NCBI GenBank assembly: GCA_040285825.1
Contig: JAUPSS010000001.1
Location: 682,001-746,000 of the forward strand
DNA: 64,000 nucleotides
DNA from: Eukaryota sp. TZLM1-RC
Taxonomy: Eukaryota; Metamonada: BaSk clade
Direction of reading: 5' to 3'
Below are positions 55,471-64,000 of the stretch, in pieces. A program made the position numbers and the translations under genes. Each line of letters begins with the position of its first letter. Positions within the stretch are counted from its first letter, which is position 1. The notes under the pieces were generated by a model. The model had not been told where the DNA came from, ran no database searches, and worked only from the letters and a program-made list of their open reading frames with translations.

Positions 55471-56009
55471 TGCACTTCTGGCGAAAGGGGACCCCAAAGT
55501 GGGAGCCAGCATTTCCTTTCCCACTTTCCGGGTCTGACTGCATGGTGCTTGATCAATGAGGGTGATTCTGAAGATTGGGCATTTTAGGTTTTTGTGGATC
55601 TTGATTTTGCATGTTATTCGCAAAAATTTCCTTTTCTGAGAAATTGTTACTGTAATTTTTTAACAAATATATATTTATTTTCTGCGAATAATCAAGTCAA
55701 ATCAAAAGAAACTAAAACACACAAGAAACAAAACTATTTGGGAACACTTCTGTACAAAGCGAAAATGATACGATTCATCCACAAATTCCCTGCAAAATTG
55801 TTACTACTTGAACGACACAAATTACCAAAAATCATTGATAAAATTCAAGGCGGATTGTCCAATGTTGCCAAAAATCGAAAAGGCAAAAGGAACAAACGAA
55901 AACTTTGAGTAAAGATTCTTATTTAAATCATTTAATATCGCAGTATATTTACCTCTTTTTCGGTTTTCACTAAGTAAAACATCATCACAATAAATAAAAG
56001 CAAAGGTAT
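55471..56009 (-). mobile_element. LINE A 3' fragment
   Basis: Same 3' flank and endonuclease tail as at 2.77-3.27 kb, ending at the same break before the repeated spacer. Confidence 0.7.
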
Positions 56010-56562
56010 CTCTTGATCATCAGAATCGAGACTAAAACAATTATTGTTTCCAGACGCATGTGTGGAAATTTTTTTAAACTCTTGAGGAACTTCGTAATTG
56101 ACTTGGCCTTTGTTTGTGAATCTTGCAAGGCTGTAGATTGTTCAAAATATTATACGTGTTACAGCACAGGTAACTCCTCTATCTTCTATCTTCCTTTTCA
56201 ATTTGCTTCTGGAAATTTACTAATAATTTAAAAGAAGGAATATGGGATATCACACGGTTATGGAAATTTGTTTGCTTAAAGCTAAAACAGTATTGTCTTA
56301 CAACTCCAAAAATACTTGAAAATACTAACGGAAACTGTTGCAGAGTTTATGAACGTATTTTATTGTTTTAGTGTTCTAGTGTTTTATTCTAAGTGTTTCA
56401 AGAATATTCAGTTAACCAGAGAACGATCTTTATGAAGAGCTATCAAAATTGCCACTTCATAATCCTTTATAGACTGGTTTTACTTATAAATTTTGTTTTG
56501 TCAAATTCGATTTAAAATAGGAATTTATGCAAAATTCATCACTATTTCACAATGTTTGAAAA
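56010..56562. repeat. Repeated spacer with 72-codon frame
   Basis: Matches 3273-3925 minus its extra internal segment. The open frame 56013-56231 has no recognised motif and is broken in the left-hand copy. Confidence 0.5.
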
Positions 56563-56985
56563 ATTCCGATCTCCTTTGATGAAAAGAGTAAAATTAAAGA
56601 GTACAACGTACCCTTATCGTAGGTAGGATGTGTTGCGCATGTTAAGTATTATTATACAATTTTTATGGCTCACAACAAACGCTTATCAAAAAAGATTGTA
56701 ATTTCATATCATCTGGTGTCAATATGATTATCCGTTGTGTCCTATCTTTTTATGCTTTGCTATTCATCCTTTAATGACTGAATTAATACAAGAATTTCAA
56801 GCTATTCAAATTACTGCTTATATAAATGAAATTTTAATTATTGGTCCAATTGCTTCATTGAGAAAAATTGTTAGAATTGTTCAACAACTATTATCAAATT
56901 AGTCTTTCCTTAAATATTTCTAAATGCTTGTTGATTGGTAAAGAGATTGCTGAACTGGTTATTGATGATCAAATTGTTCCTGATG
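56563..56985 (+). mobile_element. LINE D RT fragment
   Basis: Near-copy of 3926-4355 with the inactive YINE box. Confidence 0.65.
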
Positions 56986-57980
56986 AACAAATTTCCTAAG
57001 AAATTTGTTCTCAAAGTATTGAATTGACGTGCAGAATCATGAGAAATTGTGGGAGATGAAGAACGAAGAAGATGATTAATTTTTGATCCAAAACATACAT
57101 TTAGAACCGAAAACGCTAAATGTTTGTCAATTTCTAGATCTTGAATAGCCAAAAGTTGCTCTTCGATTTTTTTCAAAATACCTGACAAAATCGAATTAAC
57201 TTTTTCACAAGTTCCAAATTTAAAGCCAAGAAAACGAATAACATTTTCTTCATAATCAAAGTATTTGATATATGTTTCATTAAATGCTACCCCAGCATCC
57301 TGATTACCAATAGTGAAACACTTGGGCAATTTTATATCTAACACTGTTTGGACAGGACAACGAAATGTTGTACCCGTGCTGTAGAAGAAACAAAGGGCCG
57401 ATAAGTGATAAATCATCTGCATAAGCACATATATGAATGTCAGGAAAATCCAACTTAAATTTTACCAAAATTGATTGCAGTGCTAAGCAAAAGAAAAATG
57501 GACCCAATGGATGGACCTCTTGACGAAACAATATACTGAGAATGAAAAATTAAGTGAGAGGGTGATCCATACATCAATTTCAAATACGTCAAAAGTGGAG
57601 AATAATGTAGTTTAAGTTATTGTAAAATACTTGAGCGAAAAACCGTGTTGAAAGCATTTTTAGAATCAATGTTCAATAAATAATTCTCGCCTTTTTAATT
57701 GAAAAATAAATCTGTACACAACGCAGCACAAATTGTGCCATCAGAAATGCCAATTGCAAACTGATAAGGACGAAAAAAAATTAATTGCGGATGACTTAAC
57801 TCTTTTAAAAGAAATAATTGCTGATAATCTCATTATGGACTCACCAACAGCAATAGGTCTGATACCACCCCCAGGCTTACTTAAAACAACTAAACGAGAT
57901 GCCGTTAACGCTTGTGGTAATTTGAAACGTCCCATGATAACACTATTAAAAAGGAAAGCTAAATCATCCACGATTTATGC
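56986..57980 (-). pseudogene. LINE A RT fragment
   Basis: The minus strand encodes MGRFKLPQALTASRLVVL and PIAVGES (57741-57971), then the palm YADDLSLIG and thumb (56910-57531), separated by frame breaks and a lost GVKQGD segment. Inactive. Confidence 0.7.
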
Positions 57981-58013
57981 TTTTTTTCTTTTCTTTTTGT
58001 CTTTTGTATTTTT

Positions 58014-58490
58014 GGTCTGATTGCATGGTGCTTGATCAGTGAGGGTGATTCTGAAGATCGGGCATTTCAGGTTTTGGTGGATCTTGATTTTGCATGTTAT
58101 TCGCAAAAATTTCCTTTTGTGAGAAATTGTTGCTGTGATTTTAACAACAATATTGATTTTCTACGCAGAATCAAATCAAATCAAAACAATCTAAAGCACA
58201 TAAGAAACAAAACTATTTGGGAACGCTTCTGTACAAAGCGAAAATGATACGATTTTTCCATATATTCTCTGCAAAATTTTTCCCACTTGAACGACACAAA
58301 TTACCAAAAATCATTGATAAAATTCAAGGCGGATTGTCCAATGTTGCCAAAAATCGAAAAGGCAAAAGGAACAAACAAAAACTTTGAGTAAAGATTCTTA
58401 TTTAAATCATTTAATATCGCAGTATATTTACCTCTTTTTCGGTTTTCACTAAGTAAAACATCATCACAATAAATAAAAGCAAAGGTATCT
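58014..58490 (-). mobile_element. LINE A 3' fragment
   Basis: 5' and 3' truncated; it starts at GGTCTGATTGCATGGTGC without the tRNA-like module. Its AT-rich tail (ATTTTAACAACAATATTGATTTTC) matches the intact-looking copy on the plus strand at 61.0 kb better than the others. Confidence 0.65.
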
Positions 58491-59041
58491 CTTGATCATC
58501 AGAATCGAGACTAAAACAATTATTGTTTCCAGACGCATGTGTGGAAATTTTTTTAAACTCTTGAGGAACTTCGTAATTGACTTGGCCTTTGTTTGTGAAT
58601 CTTGCAAGGCTGTAGATTGTTCAAAATATTATACGTGTTACAGCACAGGTAACTCCTCTATCTTCTATCTTCCTTTTCAATTTGCTTCTGGAAATTTACT
58701 AATAATTTAAAAGAAGGAATATGGGATATCACACGGTTATGGAAATTTGTTTGCTTAAAGCTAAAACAGTATTGTCTTACAACTCCAAAAATACTTGAAA
58801 ATACTAACGGAAACTGTTGCAGAGTTTATGAACGTATTTTATTGTTTTAGTGTTCTAGTGTTTTATTCTAAGTGTTTCAAGAATATTCAGTTAACCAGAG
58901 AACGATCTTTATGAAGAGCTATCAAAATTGCCACTTCATAATCCTTTATAGACTGGTTTTACTTATAAATTTTGTTTTGTCAAATTCGATTTAAAATAGG
59001 AATTTATGCAAAATTCATCACTATTTCACAATGTTTGAAAA
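58491..59041. repeat. Repeated spacer with 72-codon frame, second copy
   Basis: Nearly identical to 56010-56562. Confidence 0.5.
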
Positions 59042-59464
59042 ATTACGATCTCCTTTGATGAAAAGAGTAAAATTAAAGAGTACAACGTACCCTTATCGTA
59101 GGTAGGATGTGTTGCGCATGTTAAGTATTATTATACAATTTTTATGGCTCACAACAAACGCTTATCAAAAAAGATTGTAATTTCATAACATCTGGTGTCA
59201 ATATGATTATCCGTTGTGTCCTATCTTTTTATGCTTTGCTATTCATCCTTTAATGAATGAATTAATACAAGAATTTCAAGCTATTCAAATTACTGCTTAT
59301 ATAAATGAAATTTTAATTATTGGTCCAATTGCTTCATTGAGAAAAATTGTTAGAATTGTTCAACAACTATTATCAAATTAGTCTTTCCTTAAATATTTCT
59401 AAATGCTTGTTGATTGGTAAAGAGATTGCTGAACTGGTTATTGATGATCAAATTGTTCCTGATG
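59042..59464 (+). mobile_element. LINE D RT fragment
   Basis: Nearly identical to 56563-56985. Confidence 0.65.
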
Positions 59465-60447
59465 AACAAATTTCCTAAGAAATTTGTTCTCAAAGTATTG
59501 AATTGACGTGCAGAATCATGAGAAATTGTGGGAGATGAAGAACGAAGAAGATGATTAATTTTTGATCCAAAACACACATTTAGAACCGAAAACGCTAAAT
59601 GTTTGTCAATTTCTAGATCTTGAATAGCCAAAAGTTGCTCTTCGATTTTTTTCAAAATACCTGACAAAATCGAATTAACTTTTTCACAAGTTCCAAATTT
59701 AAAGCCAAGAAAACGAATAACATTTTCTTCATAATCAAAGTATTTGATATATGTTTCATTAAATGCTACCCCAGCATCCTGATTACCAATAGTGAAACAC
59801 TTGGGCAATTTTATATCTAACACTGTTTGGACAGGACAACGAAATGTTGTACCCGTGCTGTAGACGAAACAAAGGGCCGATAAGTGATAAATCATCTGCA
59901 TAAGCACATATATGAATGTCAGGAAAATCCAACTTAAATTTTACCAAAATTGATTGCAGTGCTAAGCAAAAGAAAAATGGACCCAATGGATGGACCTCTT
60001 GACGAAAGAATATACTGAGAATGAAAAATTAAGTAAGAGGGTGATCCATACATCAATTTCAAATACGTCAAAAGTGGAGAATAATGTAGTTTAAGTTATT
60101 GTAAAATACTTGAGCGAAAAACCGTGTTGAAAGCATTTTTAGAATCAATGTTCAATAAATAATTCTCGCCTTTTTAATTGAAAAATAAATCTGTACACAA
60201 CGCAGCACAAATTGTGCCATCAGAAATGCCAATTGCAAACTGATAAGGACGAAAAAAATTAATTGCGGATGACTTAACTCTTTTAAAAGAAATAATTGCT
60301 GATAATCTCATTATGGACTCACCAACAGCAATAGGTCTGATACCACCCCCAGGCTTACTTAAAACAACTAAACGAGATGCCGTTAACGCTTGTGGTAATT
60401 TGAAACGTCCCATGATAACACTATTAAAAAGGAAAGCTAAATCATCC
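59465..60447 (-). pseudogene. LINE A RT fragment
   Basis: Nearly identical to 56986-57980, with a slightly longer open N-terminal RT piece (60174-60449). It meets an opposite-strand LINE A copy at 60448. Confidence 0.7.
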
Positions 60448-61000
60448 AACTACCAATTTCCGTCATATTGTTAGTTGTAAGAAATTCCTTCAATATCGGT
60501 CAGTTCTTCATAATGCCGTTCGTGATGTGACATATGAGATGTTCAAGTGTTACAATTTGAGGTGCAAAGTAGAACCGTTGTTGAAGCATTATAGCAATAA
60601 TAATCTGTTTAATTCACGTCGAGGTGATTTAATTGTTCCTTTTGTGGATTCCTCTCAAATTGTTGTTGATTTTGCTACAGTTGATCCCTTTGCTTTTGTT
60701 TATCGCGATGATGTTTTACCTAGTGCTAATGGTCATTTAAACAAGGCTGAAGATCGTAACAGAGATAAATATACTGAGATACTAAATGATTTAGATAAGA
60801 ACCTTTATTCGAAGTTTTCGTTTGTTCCTTTTGCCTTTTCGATTTTTGGCAATATTGGACAATCCGCCTTGAATTTCATCAATGATTTTGGTAATTTATG
60901 TCGTTCAAGTGGTAAGAATTTTGTTGGGAATTTATGGAAGAATCGTATCATTTTTGCTTTGTACAGAAGTCCAAATTATTTTGTTTCTTATGTGCTTTAG
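60448..61000 (+). mobile_element. LINE A 3' half on the plus strand (endonuclease domain open)
   Basis: The frame is open from the finger half TNFRHIVSC through HNAVRDVTYEMFKC and the endonuclease core RRGDLIVPFVDSSQIVVDF to TAG at 60998-61000. It is 5'-truncated at an inverted junction with the LINE A fragment on the other strand, so A sequences form a broken palindrome here. Confidence 0.8.
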
Positions 61001-61230
61001 TTTGATTTGATTTGATTCTCCGTAGAAAATCAATATTGTTGTTAAAATCACAGTAACAATTTCTCACAAAAGGAAATTTTTGCGAATAACGTGAAAAATC
61101 AAGATCCACAAAAACCTAAAATGCCCAATCTTCAGAATCACCGTCATTGATCAAGCACCATGCAGTCAGACCCGGAAAGTGAAATGCTGGCTCCCACTTT
61201 GGGGTCCCCTTTTGCCAGAAGTGCAGCAGA
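61001..61230 (+). mobile_element. LINE A 3' flank
   Basis: Inverted copy of the approximately 200-bp 3' flank that accompanies LINE A elsewhere (ATGCCCAATCTTCAGAATCA to GGGGTCCCCTTTTGCC). Confidence 0.65.
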
Positions 61231-61296
61231 TAGGATTCGAACCCTGTTGCCAAAGCAGAAAACGAAGAGCAAACCCACTGGACTACGATGTTGGCA
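61228..61296 (-). ncRNA. tRNA-like A/B-box module (inverted)
   Basis: Read on the minus strand: A box 61285-61275, B box 61243-61233. It again lies between an LRR gene 3' end and a LINE A 3' end. Confidence 0.45.
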
Positions 61297-61405
61297 AATG
61301 AGGTTGTTGTTTTTTCTAGTTTATATTGGGTTTTGATTTGTATTGGTGTTGGACGATTTTATAGTTGCTTTTGTATTGATGAAAAAAGTAATTGAAATGT
61401 GTTTA

Positions 61406-64000
61406 TTAAACGACAATGCGAAGAGAAGGACGATTAGATGCTATTTGTTGAAGTCTGGATTTGGTTGAATTGCAAATGTTGTTGTACTGAAGACTCAATG
61501 TAGTCAGAGTGGAATTGCTCTCCAGAGCACGGGCGAGAGCACTAGCGCCTTCAGAGGTAATGTTGTTGTACTGAAGATTCAATTCAATCAGAGTGGAATT
61601 GCTCTCCAGAGCACGGGCGAGAGCACTAGCGCCTATAGAGGTAATGTTGTTGGACCAAAGATGCAATTCAATCAGAGTGGAATTGCTCTCCAGAGCACGG
61701 GCGAGAGCACTAGCGCCTTCAGAGGTAATTTTGTTGGACTCAAGATTCAATATAGTCAGAGAGGAATTGCTCTCCAGAGCACGGGCGAGAGCACTAGCGC
61801 CTTCAGAGGTAATTTTGTTGGACTCAAGATTCAATATAGTCAGAGAGGAATTGCTCTCCAGAGCACGGGCGAGAGCACTAGCGCCTATAGAGGTAATGTT
61901 GTTGCCCCCAAGATCCAATTCAGTCAGAGTGGAATTGCTCTCCAGAGCACGGGCGAGAGCACTAGCACCTTCAGAGGTAATGTTGTTGCCCCCAAGATCC
62001 AATTTAGTCAGAGTGGAATTGCTCTCCAGAGCACGGGCGAGAGCACTAGCACCTTCAGAGGTAATGTTGTTGCCCCCAAGATCCAATTTAGTCAGAGTGG
62101 AATTGCTCTCCAGAGCACGGGCGAGAGCACTAGCGCCTTCAGAGGTAATGTTGTTGCCCTCAAGATTCAATTCAGTCAGAGTGGAATTGCTCTCCAGAGC
62201 ACGGGCGAGAGCACTAGCGCCTTCAGAGGTAATGTTGTTGAGACGAAGACCCAATCTAGTCAGAGTGGAATTGTTCTCCAAAGCACGGGCGAGAGAACTA
62301 GCGCCTTCAGAGGTAATGTTGTTGGACTGAAGATGCAATATAGTCAGAGTGGAATTCCTCTCCAGAGCACGGGCGAGAGCACTAGCGCCTTCAGTGGTAA
62401 TGTTGTTGCTCACAAGATACAATTTAGTCAGAGTGGAATTCCTCTCCAGAGCACGGGCGAGAGCACTAACGCCTTCAGAGGTAATTTTGTTGCCCGAAAG
62501 ATACAATGTAGTCAGAGTGGAATTGCTCTCCAGAGCACGGGCGAGAGCACTAGCGTCTTCAGAGGTAATTTCGTTGTCCTGAAGATACAATTTAGTGATG
62601 GAACCATTAACCAAACCCTCAACACCCTTCTTCACCCTATCCCCCAAACCATTCCAATTTACATTCGACTTGATGTCTTCCAAAATTTCTTCCTTTGATG
62701 GAGGATGATGATCATCGATATTGTTCAAAGGTTGATTACAATGGCACTTTCTCAACAACGCTTCAAGGTCAGCAATTCTGCTTGCTAAGTCAGAATTAGT
62801 TCTACTGAGTAGAGTATTTTGCTTTTCCAATTCATCAATGGTAGATCTAAGGTTGGCAATTTCTGTATCTTTCTCAGCAATACCGGCTTTGCTGGCATTT
62901 AAAGCTTCTTCCATGGTGGCAATTCTAGCATCACGTTCTTCCAAAGAGTGACTGAGGTGTTGATTGGAGGCATTGATACCGGCCCTTTCTTCTTCCAACC
63001 GGGCAATTCTGGAATCCCGTTCTGTCAAATCGTTGGTGAGTTGTTGATTGGAAGCCTCCAAATCAGTAACATTCTTTCGTAGAGACTCGATTGTGGAGTT
63101 GGCAGATTGCAGTTGCGTTTGAACATCATTGTTAATATTAATAGGATTTTCATCACCTTCTTCAGCAAAGTCATCCAATTGATCCAAAACTAGAAGAACT
63201 TGAGCAATACTTGGTCTGGCAGCTGGATCTGAAGAGCAACATTGGGCGATTAATTCTTTGAGCACACTGGGAACATGTTCACCCAAAGCAAATGGTGTCT
63301 TAAAATACTTAGCTCCCATTATGGCAAGCTGATCCATATTGACAAATGGCCTATAATTACAAAGTAACTCACAAAGGATTATTCCAATTGCATAGATGTC
63401 TGAGGCAAGAGACAATTTGTTCTCAAACTGTTCCAAGGCTGCATACCGTGCTGTACATGATAGATTGGTAGCCGTGGAAGTCTTGGCAACAGTCCTGGAT
63501 GTTCCAAAATCGGCTAATTTGATTTGCCCATTGACAAAAAGAATGTTTTCGGGCTTGAGATCTCCGTGTGCAAGAAATTTGGAGTGCAGGAAACGGACTG
63601 CCTGGCAGATCTTCTTGGCAAACAAGAGACTTTGTTTACTCAACCTTGACGGCACTGGCAGAGAACCTTCAGCAAGTTCCATAATTATGGCAAGTCTGTC
63701 CATTAAGCTGACCAGACCAAAAACACGGAGGATAAAGGGATGATCAATCTTGGCCATGATACCAATCTCTTTCCTCAGTCGTTTCTTACCTTCTTCTGTG
63801 AGAGCAACAGTCTTGGCGGCGACGTCTGAATCAAACCAAGAAGCAGCAAACACCTGGGCATATCCTCCTTGACCAATCATGTGCAAAAGTTTGACCTGGT
63901 TAGAGGGAATGTGTACACAGAGGTCCTCCTTGCAAGAAGCTTTGGCTATATCGCGCAAACTGAGGTTGACTTCCGGTGACGGCAGGATATCTTCATTGCA
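61406..64000 (-). CDS. RING-kinase-coiled coil-LRR protein, second full-type gene (5' end outside window)
   Basis: Open across the whole visible length; the window edge cuts the RING at its last cysteine. The kinase keeps IGQGGYAQV, the lysine in DVAAKT, HGDLKPEN, DFG and ALE. A coiled coil follows, then 13 RI/NLR-type LRRs and a cap. Compared with the gene at 15.6 kb the kinase is nearly identical, but LRR number (13 against 7) and strand residues differ; the 33-bp insertion is absent. AATAAA overlaps the stop. It is in inverted orientation with its own tRNA-like module and LINE A end. Probably functional. Confidence 0.85.
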   Translation of the reverse strand, partial: CNEDILPSPEVNLSLRDIAKASCKEDLCVHIPSNQVKLLHMIGQGGYAQVFAASWFDSDVAAKTVALTEEGKKRLRKEIGIMAKIDHPFILRVFGLVSLMDRLAIIMELAEGSLPVPSRLSKQSLLFAKKICQAVRFLHSKFLAHGDLKPENILFVNGQIKLADFGTSRTVAKTSTATNLSCTARYAALEQFENKLSLASDIYAIGIILCELLCNYRPFVNMDQLAIMGAKYFKTPFALGEHVPSVLKELIAQCCSSDPAARPSIAQVLLVLDQLDDFAEEGDENPININNDVQTQLQSANSTIESLRKNVTDLEASNQQLTNDLTERDSRIARLEEERAGINASNQHLSHSLEERDARIATMEEALNASKAGIAEKDTEIANLRSTIDELEKQNTLLSRTNSDLASRIADLEALLRKCHCNQPLNNIDDHHPPSKEEILEDIKSNVNWNGLGDRVKKGVEGLVNGSITKLYLQDNEITSEDASALARALESNSTLTTLYLSGNKITSEGVSALARALERNSTLTKLYLVSNNITTEGASALARALERNSTLTILHLQSNNITSEGASSLARALENNSTLTRLGLRLNNITSEGASALARALESNSTLTELNLEGNNITSEGASALARALESNSTLTKLDLGGNNITSEGASALARALESNSTLTKLDLGGNNITSEGASALARALESNSTLTELDLGGNNITSIGASALARALESNSSLTILNLESNKITSEGASALARALESNSSLTILNLESNKITSEGASALARALESNSTLIELHLWSNNITSIGASALARALESNSTLIELNLQYNNITSEGASALARALESNSTLTTLSLQYNNICNSTKSRLQQIASNRPSLRIVV
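61470..62590 (-). repeat. 84-bp LRR array, 13 units
   Basis: Thirteen units with a common framework. Pairs of identical neighbours (GG-type strands, ES-type strands) indicate recent unit duplication inside the array. Confidence 0.9.

Larger units (their letters stand above)
55531..60449. repeat. Tandem duplication, about 2.48-kb unit, two copies
   Basis: The order LINE A 3' end (-), spacer, LINE D fragment (+), LINE A RT fragment (-) occurs at 55531-58013 and again at 58014-60449, with corresponding points 2,479 bp apart. The first 250 bp differ; the rest is nearly identical. A partial third copy is at 2.77-4.96 kb. Confidence 0.8.

Overview
This window looks like AT-rich nuclear DNA from a eukaryote, most likely a single-celled protist; I cannot name the species. 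The host proteins are eukaryotic in type: a Piezo mechanosensitive channel, a RING-kinase-coiled-coil-LRR receptor-like protein, and a PARG fused to PBZ-like zinc fingers. There are many non-LTR retrotransposons with restriction-like endonuclease domains, AATAAA signals sit at or just after stop codons, and there are no operons or Shine-Dalgarno-type sites. Long reading frames run without any intron that I need to invoke.

The main structure is a tandem array of one multi-gene cassette. The unit reads: Piezo (+), LRR protein (+), a tRNA-like A/B-box module, the 3' end of LINE family A (-), a 106-residue orphan ORF (+), a YhfI-like metallo-beta-lactamase-fold hydrolase (+), then coiled-coil/PARG/PBZ (-), head to head with the next Piezo. 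Unit 1 covers about 5.1-22.1 kb, unit 2 about 22.1-40.4 kb and unit 3 starts at 47.6 kb. Every Piezo and PARG copy is damaged, each by different lesions. MBL copy 1 and the RING-kinase-LRR genes at 15.6-17.8 kb and 61.4-64.0 kb (minus strand, cut by the window end) are open and look functional.

Retroelements overprint the cassette. I distinguish four related LINE families, A, B, C and D. A is nested in B, which is inserted in Piezo copy 2 (24.04-28.03 kb). A truncated B sits at 32.58-33.72 kb. A C element of about 7.2 kb (40.41-47.62 kb) contains B, which contains a second C, and this has produced a 655-bp tandem amplification. Target-site duplications are readable for six insertions, and matching empty sites exist in sister copies inside the window, so duplication came before most insertions. 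The flanks (0-5 kb and 55.5-61 kb) are mosaics of decayed D and A fragments, including a tandem duplication of about 2.48 kb.

The strongest candidate for something new is the LRR family. Its 84-bp repeats are almost identical in framework, while the exposed beta-strand codons (xLxLxxN) vary from repeat to repeat. Arrays differ in length (about 7, 11 and 13 repeats), and short promoterless 3' cassettes lie between the genes. This resembles a diversifying recognition receptor with possible donor cassettes. A second candidate is the fusion of a bacterial-type PARG with six PBZ-like fingers, a possible PAR reader and eraser. Many disruptions fall in homopolymers, so some may be assembly errors rather than true decay.
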